This document shows positions 26,390 through 34,398 of a DNA stretch of 64,000 nucleotides, piece after piece. The notes under the pieces were generated by a model. That model had not been told where the DNA came from and ran no database searches. It worked only from the letters and a program-made list of their open reading frames with translations. Source of the DNA: Flaviflagellibacter deserti (GTDB lineage: Bacteria > Pseudomonadota > Alphaproteobacteria > Rhizobiales > Methylopilaceae); NCBI RefSeq assembly GCF_042652085.1, contig NZ_JBHSJF010000006.1, forward strand, positions 806,001 to 870,000. The letters are read 5' to 3'. The position numbers were made by a program, and so were the translations under genes. Numbering within the stretch: position 1 is the first letter of the stretch; the number at the start of each line of letters is the position of its first letter.

Positions 26390-26980
26390 ATGACACGACC
26401 AGCAGACTTCTACGAACGCGCCACGAATGCGCTCCATGATGCGAACGAGGCGGCCTGGCGCGAGACCGATCCGGAACAGGCCGTCAGTCATTTCACGCGG
26501 ACGACCCGCGAACTGCTCGGCGATCCGGATGCGCCTAAAAAGCTCGGCGCCCTCAAGCCCGGAGAAAAGCAATTCGTCGTGTCTGGCGTCTTCTTCATCG
26601 CGCCGACACGTGATCACATGATCCTCTTCGCCGACAACTTCCAGCAACGGCATGCGCGGATCAGCGTCACGGACAGCAGGCCGGGGCACACCGTGCAAAC
26701 GAAGAAGGCCGCCGTCGTGCAGAACACCGACAACGACACGATCTTTCGCCAAATCCTGAGTTCCGGTCGTGTCGGTTGTTCGATCTATGTACCGGTCATG
26801 TGGAATGGCGAGGTCATCGGTATGTTCAACACCGCCGCCCAGGCCCGCTATATGTTCGACGAAACCGATATGCGCGTTCAGAAGATTTTCGCCGCGCTCG
26901 CTGCCGGCGTCTGGATGGGCCTCGGCGGCCCGGCCCTCGTGGCGGATGTCGCGAAAAGCCTGGGACCATGGTCGGGCTGA
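26390..26980 (+). CDS. Single-domain GAF protein
   Basis: A 196-residue protein, start ATG 26390 with AAGGA about 7 bases upstream. Residues ~20-180 form one GAF domain (PGEKQFVVSGVFFIAPTRDH, then SIYVPVMWNGEVIGMFNTA and FDETDMRVQKIFAAL). No output domain is present. It ends the plus-strand catabolic operon, mirroring the GAF protein of the minus-strand operon at 11339, although the two sequences differ. Function unknown. Confidence 0.75.
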   Translation: MTRPADFYERATNALHDANEAAWRETDPEQAVSHFTRTTRELLGDPDAPKKLGALKPGEKQFVVSGVFFIAPTRDHMILFADNFQQRHARISVTDSRPGHTVQTKKAAVVQNTDNDTIFRQILSSGRVGCSIYVPVMWNGEVIGMFNTAAQARYMFDETDMRVQKIFAALAAGVWMGLGGPALVADVAKSLGPWSG

Positions 26981-27080
26981 TCCCGCGCGGCTGAGATGCC
27001 CAGCCCAGTTCCGCCGGTTACGCCACCTCGATGGAGGAATAGGCGGATGCTGGAGATCACCGTAAGCCTTATGTCGTAAA

Positions 27081-27284
27081 ATGACTCTTTCCAGGACTGT
27101 CGCCGCCGACGGCTTCAAGAGCACCGCCATCTTCGTCGTCGACGGCAAGCCGCAGCGTATCGTCCTGACCCCCGCCGGAGGGAACAAGCTGAGCGGCACG
27201 TCGGCCGCGCCGCTCGCGTCTCCCAAGGGCGCGGTCGAGATCTCGACGCCGGACGGCAAGAGCGTCCTGGGCAAATTCGAATGA
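27081..27284 (+). pseudogene. C-terminal remnant of a small metal-associated exported protein
   Basis: A 67-codon frame whose product (ADGFKSTAIFVVDGKPQRI, then LTPAGGNKLSG and a basic tail) resembles the last two-thirds of small secreted proteins of about 100-130 residues often found with copper or heavy-metal efflux genes. The signal peptide and His-rich N-terminus expected for that group are missing, and an in-frame stop lies at 27063. It sits exactly at the junction between the catabolic island and the copper genes, so truncation by the rearrangement that joined them is likely. It could still be expressed, since an ATG at 27081 exists, but no good ribosome site is visible. Confidence 0.45.
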
Positions 27285-27354
27285 GCGCCGTCGTCCGCTT
27301 CAACTTCCGCCTGGGTGCGCCTTGCTGCGAAGCGGCCGCAAGCCTACGGAGCGG

Positions 27355-27792
27355 TCAGTGACGGCTATTCCGGTTGATCTTCGGTACGGCTGGAGCGGTT
27401 TCGACGCCGCCTCCGAGCTCCACGATGATTGGACAGTGCGGTCGGTCCCCCTTCTCACACTGGCCGACAAGGTCACGCAGCGTCCTGGCCATCTCCTGAA
27501 TCTTGAGCGCCTGCCGCTCGAGTTCGGCGATGTGCCTGCGGGCGACTGCGCGCACGTCGGCGGTACTGCGGTCGCTGTCGCCCCACAGCGCCAGCAATTC
27601 CTTGATGCTCGCCATCGAAAAGCCAAGGTCGCGGGCGCGCCGGACGAACCTGAGGCGATGCAGGTCATTCTCGCCGTAGTCGCGGTAACCGCTGTCGCGG
27701 CGCTCCGGCAGAGGCAGAAGGTCGATGGATTCGTAGTACCGGATCATCTTGGCGGAAACGCCGGAAGCCTTCGCGGCCTCGCCAATGTTCAT
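27355..27792 (-). CDS. cueR: Copper-responsive MerR-family regulator CueR
   Basis: A 145-residue MerR protein. The ATG at 27792 is chosen because it gives the standard N-terminus MNIGEAAKASGVSAKMIRYYE; the longer frame adds 15 residues that run through the operator region. The DNA-binding domain (1-70) and dimerisation helix are followed by the metal loop C112-x7-C120 (CEKGDRPHC), the Cu(I) site at the same numbering as in E. coli CueR. It is divergent from a small exported protein and shares with it a CueR-type operator. It should activate that gene and copA. Confidence 0.9.
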   Translation of the reverse strand: MNIGEAAKASGVSAKMIRYYESIDLLPLPERRDSGYRDYGENDLHRLRFVRRARDLGFSMASIKELLALWGDSDRSTADVRAVARRHIAELERQALKIQEMARTLRDLVGQCEKGDRPHCPIIVELGGGVETAPAVPKINRNSRH

Positions 27793-27809
27793 GACCCTTC
27801 TCCTTGTGG

Positions 27810-27835
27810 TTGACCTTACCATGATGGGAAGGTGC
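27810..27835 (+). promoter_or_regulatory. CueR-type operator/promoter upstream of the His/Cys-rich gene
   Basis: A TTGACC -35 element (27810-27815) overlaps a dyad with arms ACCTTaCC and GGgAAGGT (27813-27833). This is the long-spacer MerR-family layout. The -10 would fall near 27835-27840 but matches poorly. It faces the plus-strand gene at 27915 and also overlaps the leader of cueR. Confidence 0.7.
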
Positions 27836-27914
27836 ACTCCTCATTTCAAGTCCCCGTCCCGGTTCGCGGGAACTCTTCCGCGATCGCTGGATTGCCCCAC
27901 CGGGAGCCCGCCGC

Positions 27915-28220
27915 ATGAGAGCCTTTCTGATCGCCTTCTTCCTGTGCACGGTGCTGGGCACCTACGGACCAGCGGCGCATGCGCACGGCTCGAGGCACGG
28001 TGCCGCGATGGGCTGTCCCGGTCAGTCGTCGCATGGGGACCACCACGGCAACCAGAAGCAGAATACCGCGTGCTGCTGCCTCGGCATGTGCCTGGGAACC
28101 GTTCTGCCTGCCCCGCAGCCCGCCGCCGCACCGGCGGTCGAGAGCGGGGTTCCGGAACCGTTTGCAGCCGCCATGTCAGGTTCCGTCGTTCGCCCGCCAC
28201 GGCCGCCGCCCAAGGTGTGA
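27915..28220 (+). CDS. Small exported His/Cys-rich protein of the copper module
   Basis: A 101-residue protein with a signal peptide (MRAFLIAFFLCTVLG..., cleaved near AHAHG) and a mature part rich in metal-type ligands: repeated His (HGSRHG, HGDHHGN) and a cysteine knot ACCCLGMC. A Pro-rich tail follows. I do not recognise a named family. Composition, export and the CueR box upstream point to periplasmic copper binding. It is followed by a DUF305 gene. Confidence 0.65.
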   Translation: MRAFLIAFFLCTVLGTYGPAAHAHGSRHGAAMGCPGQSSHGDHHGNQKQNTACCCLGMCLGTVLPAPQPAAAPAVESGVPEPFAAAMSGSVVRPPRPPPKV

Positions 28221-28279
28221 CGTCTCCAGCGAAGCGAAATCACATCACGTCGCTCCCTGCTGGGAGCATGGAGACGAAC

Positions 28280-28636
28280 ATGAAGAACACGATGAAAAGT
28301 ATTATTGGCGCGTCCGTGATCGCCGCGATGATGAGCGCGCTCCCGGCTGCCGCGCAGACGAGTCACGGCGCCGCGCACGATACGCCCGCGGCCAAGGCCA
28401 ACATGGAGGCCCATCAGAAGATGATGGACACCATGAATGGCATGAAGCCGACGGGGGATGCCGACAAGGATTTCGTCATGATGATGATCCCGCACCATCA
28501 GGGCGCGATCGACATGGCCGAGGTCGAGCTCAAGTACGGCAGGGATCCCGAGCTCAAGAAGATGGCCGAGAAAATCATCGCCGACCAGAAGAAGGAGATC
28601 GGCGAGATGAAGAAGTGGCAGTCTGCCAACAAGTAA
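28280..28636 (+). CDS. DUF305 family copper-binding exported protein
   Basis: A 118-residue protein. Start ATG 28280 is chosen for its GGAG site 6 bases upstream and the clean signal peptide (ending ALPAAAQTS); ATG codons at 28268 and 28292 are alternatives. The DUF305 signature MMMIPHHQGAIDMAE is present, with abundant Met and His (MEAHQKMMDTMNGMKP) suited to Cu(I)/Cu(II). Members such as CopM bind periplasmic copper. A strong stem-loop follows the stop. Confidence 0.85.
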   Translation: MKNTMKSIIGASVIAAMMSALPAAAQTSHGAAHDTPAAKANMEAHQKMMDTMNGMKPTGDADKDFVMMMIPHHQGAIDMAEVELKYGRDPELKKMAEKIIADQKKEIGEMKKWQSANK

Positions 28637-28639
28637 GGA

Positions 28640-28678
28640 CTGGGCGGCGGGGGCGCCTAGGCGCCCCCGCATGCCCAG
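28640..28678 (+). terminator. Large GC-rich stem-loop after the DUF305 gene
   Basis: A perfect 24-base palindrome at 28647-28670 (GGGGGCGCC arm) nested in a second stem CTGGGC/GCCCAG (28640-28645 with 28673-28678). It begins 3 bases after the stop. There is no T tract, so it may act as an mRNA-stabilising or attenuating hairpin rather than a classical terminator. Confidence 0.55.
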
Positions 28679-28787
28679 GGGCTGGCAAGGCGCCGGAAGG
28701 CGCTCCTTGGTCCGCGGCGGAAGACGTCGCGAACCTTCATGCGGCCGAATTTCGGCCGTCGAGCCAAGCATTCCATGGAGCAAGACC

Positions 28788-29210
28788 ATGCACACCCAAC
28801 AGATGATAGCCACCCATCCGCACGTTCAGGGCAGCACGAACGACGCCCTGATCCGGGCGATCGACATCGCTGCGGACTGCGCGCTGATCTGCACCTCGTG
28901 CGCCGACGCCTGCCTTGGCGAGCCGATGGCGGCCGAGCTGACCCAGTGCATCCGCCTCGACCTCGATTGCGCCGACGTCTGCGCCACGACGGCCTCGGTC
29001 GCGACCCGGCGCACGGGCTCAAACGAGGCGCTGATCAAGAGCATGCTCGAAGTGTGCTCCGAGGCATGCCGCGTCTGCGGAGAGGAGTGCGCCCGCCACG
29101 CCGACCATCACGAGCACTGCCGGATTTGCGCTGACACCTGCCGCCAGTGCGAGCAGGCCTGCCGCGAGGCCGCGGCGAGCATCAGCCCCGGACGCTCCGC
29201 TCAACATTGA
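28788..29210 (+). CDS. Four-helix-bundle copper storage protein (Csp3/DUF326-like)
   Basis: A 140-residue protein started at ATG 28788 (GGAG 7 bases upstream). It has 16 cysteines spaced along predicted helices (CALICTSCADAC, CIRLDLDCADVC, CSEACRVCGEEC, CRICADTCRQCEQAC), the Csp pattern that stores many Cu(I) ions in the core of a four-helix bundle. No signal peptide is visible, so it resembles cytosolic Csp3. It lies between DUF305 and copZ in the copper module. Confidence 0.85.
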   Translation: MHTQQMIATHPHVQGSTNDALIRAIDIAADCALICTSCADACLGEPMAAELTQCIRLDLDCADVCATTASVATRRTGSNEALIKSMLEVCSEACRVCGEECARHADHHEHCRICADTCRQCEQACREAAASISPGRSAQH

Positions 29211-29215
29211 TTGAC

Positions 29216-29248
29216 CGCCGGGCGGCGAAATCCTTCCGCCGCCCGGCG
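29216..29248. terminator. 12-bp stem-loop between csp and copZ
   Basis: Perfect 12-base arms (CGCCGGGCGGCG and complement) around a 9-base loop, 5 bases after the csp stop and downstream of the converging copZ gene. It probably ends transcription from both sides. No T tract. Confidence 0.6.
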
Positions 29249-29318
29249 ACTCGGGCTTGATGCGGTGTGAGACGTACTGTAGCGGGGTCCGCTGATGACG
29301 ACACTCCTTCGGGGGCAG

Positions 29319-29519
29319 TCAATTCACCGTCTTCACTTCATATCCGGCGTCGTTGATGGCCCTGAACAGGGTCTCGACAAGGGCGTCGCTCTCGACGGAC
29401 ACGGTCTTGCTCTTCAAGTCCACGTCCACCGAAGCGGCCGGGTCGACGCCCTTTACGGCTTCGGTCACAGCCTTGACGCAGTGGCCGCAGGACATCTCTT
29501 GAACCTCAAACTTCGTCAA
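29319..29519 (-). CDS. copZ: Copper chaperone CopZ
   Basis: A 66-residue heavy-metal-associated domain with the Cu(I) motif MSCGHC (C11, C14) and ferredoxin-like beta-alpha-beta pattern ending NDAGYEVKTV. It hands copper to CopA. The start is TTG at 29519; the choice is supported by a strong AAGGAG site 6 bases upstream and by the exact family N-terminus. It is divergent from copA. Confidence 0.9.
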   Translation of the reverse strand: MTKFEVQEMSCGHCVKAVTEAVKGVDPAASVDVDLKSKTVSVESDALVETLFRAINDAGYEVKTVN

Positions 29520-29600
29520 CGTGATCTCCTTTCGCGAGTCGGAGCGAAGGTGGAGGTTCCAGCGGTGGGAAGGTCAAGACCGGTTTTTGTGGCTGTGCCC

Positions 29601-29631
29601 TTGACCTTCCCATGACGGGAAGCCCCATCTG
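29601..29631 (+). promoter_or_regulatory. CueR-type promoter/operator of copA
   Basis: TTGACC at 29601-29606 overlaps the dyad ACCTTCCC-ATGAC-GGGAAGcC (29604-29624), almost the textbook CueR box. With a 19-base spacer the -10 would lie at 29626-29631. It is the second such box in the module and is about 30 bases upstream of copA. Confidence 0.8.
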
Positions 29632-29654
29632 ACAGCGCAGTGAAAGGAGTGGCC

Positions 29655-32147
29655 ATGTCCACGACAACTGCGCCGTCCCCCGAGCGGACGGAGAAATTCG
29701 ATCTCGCGATCCAGGGAATGACCTGCGCCTCATGCGTGCGCCGGGTCGAGAAGGCGCTGGAGCGTGTCCCCGGCGTCTCCCGGGCTTCAGTCAATCTCGC
29801 GACCGGGCGCGCCAGCGTCGACGCCGCGCGCTCAGTCGTCGCGTCCGATCTAGAGCAGGCGGTGTTCTCCGCCGGATACGAGATCGCCCCAGAGCAGACA
29901 GACCTCGCAATCGAAGGCATGACCTGCGCGTCCTGCGTCCGGCGGGTCGAGAAATCGCTTCTCGCGGTTCCAGGCGTCGCGTCGGCCGCGGTGAACCTCG
30001 CAACCGAGCGCGCGACCGTCCGCCACCAACCCTCGGCCTCCGTTAAGGATCTCGTCGCCGCCGTCGAGAAGGCTGGCTATCAGGCGAAGGAGGTCGTCCA
30101 GGCCGTTCACGTCCACGACCACGGCGACAAGGCCGAGGAGTTCGACCGTCTGCGCCGGAATCTGATCCTCGCGGTGGTTCTGGCGCTCCCCGTCGTCGTG
30201 CTCGAAATGGGTACGCACCTGGTCCCGGCGCTGCACGACTGGGTCATGAACATGCTTGGCGAGCAGACCAGCCGGGTCGTCCAGTTCGTGCTGACCACGG
30301 TTATCCTGGTCGGGCCTGGGCGCCGCTTCTTTACGAAGGGCGTTCCTGCGCTCCTGCGCGGCGGCCCGGACATGAATTCGCTCGTCGCGGTGGGGACGGC
30401 GGCTGCCTGGGCTTACTCCACAGTGACGACGTTTTTGCCTGCGCTGATGCCCGAAGGCACCCGCAACGTCTACTTCGAGGCGGCGGCGGTGATTGTCGCC
30501 CTCATTTTGCTGGGGCGGTTCCTCGAGGCGCGCGCCAAGGGCCGGACGGGCGAGGCCATCAAGCGCCTCGTCGGCCTCCAGCCCAGAACGGCCCAAATCC
30601 TGCGCGGGAACGAGACCGTCGAGGTCGCCGTCGGCGACGTTGTCGCCGGAGATGTCGTCGTGGTCCGGCCCGGCGACCGCATCCCGGTCGACGGCGACGT
30701 GATCGACGGCTCGTCCTATGTCGACGAATCCATGATCACCGGAGAGCCCGTCCCGGTGTCGAAGGGCGCCGGAGACGAAGTCGTCGGCGGCACGATCAAC
30801 AAGACGGGCAGCTTCACCTTCCGGGCAACCAAGGTCGGCGCCGACACGGTGCTCGCCCAGATCATCCGCATGGTCGAGCAGGCCCAGGGCGCGAAGCTGC
30901 CGATCCAGGCGATGGTCGACCGGGTCACGGCATGGTTCGTCCCGGCCGTCATGACCGCCGCGCTGCTGACGTTCGTCGTGTGGCTGATCTTCGGCCCCGA
31001 TCCGGCGCTGTCGTTCGCGCTGGTCAACGCCGTTGCCGTGCTGATCATCGCCTGTCCGTGCGCGATGGGGCTGGCGACCCCGACGTCGATCATGGTCGGC
31101 ACGGGTCGGGCTGCCGAGATGGGCATCCTCTTCCGGCGCGGCGACGCCCTGCAAACACTGCGCTCGGCAACGATCGTTGCGTTCGACAAGACGGGCACGA
31201 TGACCGAAGGACGTCCGCGGCTCACCGACCTGGAGGTGATCGGCGAGATTGACGAGGAGGAGATATTGCGGCTGTCAGCCGCCGTGGAAGCACGCTCGGA
31301 ACATCCGATCGCTGCCGCCATCGTCGACGCGGCGAAGACCCTCGATATCGGCGACGCCGCCGTCGAGGACTTCGAGGCAGTGCCCGGGCACGGGGCGCGC
31401 GGAACAGTGGACGGCCGTCGCGTCGAGATCGGCGCCGATCGGATGATGGCCGCGGCGGGATTGTCGGTCGATCAGTTCGCCGACGTCGCGGGCCGTCTCG
31501 GGAACGAGGGCAAGTCGCCGCTGTACGTCGCCGTCGACGGACGCCTCCAGGCGGTTCTCGCGGTGTCGGATCCGATCCGCGCGACGACGCCCGCGGGCAT
31601 CGCGGCGCTGCACGCCCTCGGGGTGAAGGTCGCGATGATCACGGGCGACAACCGCAGGACCGCCGAGGCCGTGGCCCGCCAGGTCGGCGTGGACACGGTC
31701 GTCGCCGAGGTGCTGCCTGCAGGCAAGGTCGCGGCGCTAAGGGAGTTGTCTTCCGGTTCCGCCGGCGTCGTCTTTGTCGGCGACGGCATCAACGATGCTC
31801 CGGCTCTGGCGGAGGCGGGCGTCGGCATCGCCATCGGCACCGGAACCGACATCGCGGTCGAGACCGCCGACGTGGTGCTGATGTCCGGTGACCTGCGCAA
31901 TGTCGCCAATGCCATCGCCGTCTCCAGGGCGACCCTGAAGAACATCCAGCAAAACCTGTTTTGGGCGTTCGCCTACAACGTGGCTCTGATCCCGGTCGCG
32001 GCCGGGGCGTTGTTCCCGCTCTACGGCGTGCTGCTGTCGCCGATCTTCGCGGCCGGGGCGATGGCGCTATCGAGCGTGTTCGTGGTCACGAACGCCTTGC
32101 GCCTCCGGGGCATGAAACCGCGCTTGAGCAATCTCTCCATGAGGTAG
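29655..32147 (+). CDS. copA: Cu(+)-exporting P1B-type ATPase CopA
   Basis: An 830-residue P1B ATPase. Two N-terminal metal-binding domains have CxxC at C24/C27 and C91/C94. Then come the actuator domain (TGEPVPVSKG), the transmembrane CPC motif (IIACPCAMGLATPTS), phosphorylation site DKTGTMTEG, the SEHP motif of the nucleotide domain, MITGDN and GDGINDAPALAEA. It pumps Cu(I) out of the cytoplasm. Start ATG 29655 has AAAGGA upstream; the GTG at 29640 lies within the leader. It is controlled by the CueR box at 29601 and divergent from copZ. Confidence 0.95.
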   Translation: MSTTTAPSPERTEKFDLAIQGMTCASCVRRVEKALERVPGVSRASVNLATGRASVDAARSVVASDLEQAVFSAGYEIAPEQTDLAIEGMTCASCVRRVEKSLLAVPGVASAAVNLATERATVRHQPSASVKDLVAAVEKAGYQAKEVVQAVHVHDHGDKAEEFDRLRRNLILAVVLALPVVVLEMGTHLVPALHDWVMNMLGEQTSRVVQFVLTTVILVGPGRRFFTKGVPALLRGGPDMNSLVAVGTAAAWAYSTVTTFLPALMPEGTRNVYFEAAAVIVALILLGRFLEARAKGRTGEAIKRLVGLQPRTAQILRGNETVEVAVGDVVAGDVVVVRPGDRIPVDGDVIDGSSYVDESMITGEPVPVSKGAGDEVVGGTINKTGSFTFRATKVGADTVLAQIIRMVEQAQGAKLPIQAMVDRVTAWFVPAVMTAALLTFVVWLIFGPDPALSFALVNAVAVLIIACPCAMGLATPTSIMVGTGRAAEMGILFRRGDALQTLRSATIVAFDKTGTMTEGRPRLTDLEVIGEIDEEEILRLSAAVEARSEHPIAAAIVDAAKTLDIGDAAVEDFEAVPGHGARGTVDGRRVEIGADRMMAAAGLSVDQFADVAGRLGNEGKSPLYVAVDGRLQAVLAVSDPIRATTPAGIAALHALGVKVAMITGDNRRTAEAVARQVGVDTVVAEVLPAGKVAALRELSSGSAGVVFVGDGINDAPALAEAGVGIAIGTGTDIAVETADVVLMSGDLRNVANAIAVSRATLKNIQQNLFWAFAYNVALIPVAAGALFPLYGVLLSPIFAAGAMALSSVFVVTNALRLRGMKPRLSNLSMR

Positions 32148-32380
32148 TTGCACATGTCGGAGAAACGAAATGGCAGACCCCGCGAAAGCAAACGTTTTCA
32201 AGGCAAGCTCGCAAAGGCGGGGTCTTCGAGTTCCAGAAGAAAACTTATGCGACTGCCAGCAGTTTCGCCTGCTCATCCTGCGCGGCTCATTGGAGCCGCC
32301 AGCAGCGCCCCCAGCTGGTTCCTGCCGCTGATTCCTCTCGATCGTCCTCACTGTTCGTCCCGGGCGCGCCTCACGCTTCC

Positions 32381-32400
32381 GATCCGTGATGGCAGTCCAT
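32381..32400. repeat. 20-bp repeat copy A, abutting the MFS stop codon
   Basis: GATCCGTGATGGCAGTCCAT here matches CATCCGGGATGGCAGTCCAT at 47521-47540 in 18 of 20 positions. Both copies end 1-2 bases before the stop codon of a minus-strand gene. The rest of the 255-base gap 32148-32402 holds nothing I can recognise. Confidence 0.55.
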
Positions 32401-32402
32401 CG

Positions 32403-33944
32403 CTATGTTGGCCCGGGAAAGGTCGCTTTGGCCAAAGTGATACCCAGCCAGGCGCCGCCAGCGAGGCAGACAGCGATGCAGAGGACGGCGACGATGAACG
32501 CCTGAGTGATGGCTGCCGGATCGGTGCGCGCGTCAAGGACTGTGTAGAAAATCCCGCCGATCACCGCGACGCTGAGCGCGGTGCTGACTTGCAGGGTCGA
32601 ACTGACGATGCCGGCGATCATGCCGGAGAACGCCGGCGCGACGCGGCCCGTCACCATCCGCATCAAGGTCGGCAGTCCGAGCCCCTGGCCGAAGCCGATC
32701 ACGAACAGGATGACCCCAAGCGGCACGGGTGCAGGCGGTGCCCCGGTCGGAGTCGCCATGATGAGCCAGACCAGGCCAAGAAGGCCGATGGTTTCCAGAC
32801 CTAAGCCGATCGGATTGACATACGCGCCGAAGATCTGCCTGCCGGCAGATGTAGACAGCGGCCCCAGAAGGAACCCTGCACCGAACGGAAGGAAGACGAA
32901 GCCAGCGCTGAGCGCGGACACGTGCAGCGCGCCTTGCAGATAGATTGAGAACAGCAGGAAGAAGGCGCCGATCGAATAGAACGACAGCGCGACCAGCAGC
33001 GCGCGGCCAAGCCCCGGTGCCTGCAAGGCGGCCGGATCGAGCAAAGGGGTGCCGCCGGAGCGAGCCAGCCGGGATTCATACCGCCAGAAAAACCGCGCCA
33101 GCACCGGCACCGCTGCCAGCGACAGCAAGGACCATAAGGGCCAGCCCGCTTCGCGCCCCTCGATCAATGGCAGGATCAGCGCACCGAGCGTCACCATCGA
33201 CAAAGCCGTGCCGCCGAGGTCCAGCCTGCGCGCGTCCTGCGCACGCGTTTCCTTCAGGATAGAGATGCCGAACAGCACGACCACGATCGCGACCGGGAGG
33301 TTGACGAGGAAGATCGCCCGCCACCCCAGGCCCATCAGATCGAGTGAAATCAAGACTCCGCCCAGTGCCTGGCCGACGACGGAGGCCAGACCGAAGACCG
33401 CGCCATAGAGGCTGAGCGCCAGCGGTTTTTCCTTTTCAGGGAACATCGCCTGCACCGAAGCCAGTGCCTGCGGCGCCATGACTGCCGCCGTCACGCCCTG
33501 CAAGGCGCGCCCCGCGATCAGCGACCAAGGCGACCAAGCGAAACCGCACAGCAGCGACGCTGCCGCAAAGCCGATCAGCCCGAGGATGAACACACGGCCG
33601 CGTCCGAACAGGTCGCCCAGTCGCCCGCCGGTGATCAGCGTCACGGCATAGAGCCCGGCGTATGAGGAAATGACGAGTTGCTCGGCGGAGGGCGATGCGC
33701 CCAATCCCTCGCGGATCGAGGGAAGCGCGACATTGACGATGAAGAAATCGAGCGGCGGCAGGAATGCGCCAGCCAGCAGAACCACGAACATCGCCCATCG
33801 GCGCGGGTCGAGCGGGACCGCATCGGCCTGGGGCGTGGCGGCCGGCAATGTTCCCGCCTGAGATATGACACTGACACTCACGGCTGTCTTCCGTTCTTGA
33901 TTGTGAATTTCGCTGATGCCGACAGGTCCTGGATTGGTCGGCAT
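32403..33944 (-). CDS. MFS transporter, DHA2 (EmrB/QacA) family, 14 TM
   Basis: A 513-residue drug:proton antiporter-type permease with about 14 hydrophobic segments, starting after a ~45-residue polar N-terminus. The first segment FLPPLDFFIVNVALPSI and motif A-like GGRLGDLFGRGRVFILGL are typical of DHA2 multidrug exporters. It follows the EthD-like gene by 9 bases, and both are divergent from a LysR regulator, so the pair is probably induced by an aromatic or quinone-like compound. Substrate unknown. Confidence 0.85.
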   Translation of the reverse strand: MPTNPGPVGISEIHNQERKTAVSVSVISQAGTLPAATPQADAVPLDPRRWAMFVVLLAGAFLPPLDFFIVNVALPSIREGLGASPSAEQLVISSYAGLYAVTLITGGRLGDLFGRGRVFILGLIGFAAASLLCGFAWSPWSLIAGRALQGVTAAVMAPQALASVQAMFPEKEKPLALSLYGAVFGLASVVGQALGGVLISLDLMGLGWRAIFLVNLPVAIVVVLFGISILKETRAQDARRLDLGGTALSMVTLGALILPLIEGREAGWPLWSLLSLAAVPVLARFFWRYESRLARSGGTPLLDPAALQAPGLGRALLVALSFYSIGAFFLLFSIYLQGALHVSALSAGFVFLPFGAGFLLGPLSTSAGRQIFGAYVNPIGLGLETIGLLGLVWLIMATPTGAPPAPVPLGVILFVIGFGQGLGLPTLMRMVTGRVAPAFSGMIAGIVSSTLQVSTALSVAVIGGIFYTVLDARTDPAAITQAFIVAVLCIAVCLAGGAWLGITLAKATFPGPT

Positions 33945-33953
33945 GGTTGCGGC

Positions 33954-34253
33954 TCAGAGAGGTGTCGCCAGGCTGCGCTGCGGCTTGACGGCCGTGACGA
34001 GATCCACGTCGGCCATCACCCGCGCCGTTTCGGATGAGTTCAACGCCGCTCTCATGGCCGCCTCGTCCCGGAACACGCAGGTCGCGATCGCGATCAGGCC
34101 GGCGCCGTCTCCCTGCGGGAAGAAGCCGGCGAGGCGTTCGAGCCCGTAGGGCCCCCAGCATTCGAGCACGAGCGGGAAATGGACGTTGATCCAATGTTCG
34201 CGGTTGAACGGCGTGTTGCCGTTCCCGGCATAGGTCACGTACATGGTGATCAT
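33954..34253 (-). CDS. EthD-domain protein
   Basis: A 99-residue dimeric alpha-beta-barrel protein of the EthD type (MYVTYAGNGNTPFNREHWINVHFPLV..., with the middle GLIAIATCVFRDEAAMRAAL). EthD-like proteins accompany oxidative or quinone-modifying pathways and some degrade or bind small lipophiles. It is the first gene of an operon with an MFS exporter, opposite a LysR regulator. Confidence 0.75.
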   Translation of the reverse strand: MITMYVTYAGNGNTPFNREHWINVHFPLVLECWGPYGLERLAGFFPQGDGAGLIAIATCVFRDEAAMRAALNSSETARVMADVDLVTAVKPQRSLATPL

Positions 34254-34398
34254 GGCGGTCCTCTCAGAATGTTGAAATCGGCGGCTATGGAGATGTCGCG
34301 CCGGGCGCTTTGTGGCCCCGGCATCATCTAGGCCATCAGATTTGTTCGATAACTGACATTGCTGTACGCATGGCGTTCAGTTTTGTAGGTCAGGCGCA

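Noticed and set aside
32148..32402. Possible small gene after copA (ATG at 32170, 54 codons)
   Set aside because: The product has no recognisable pattern, no homologous context, and the start is weak; the gap is better treated as non-coding.
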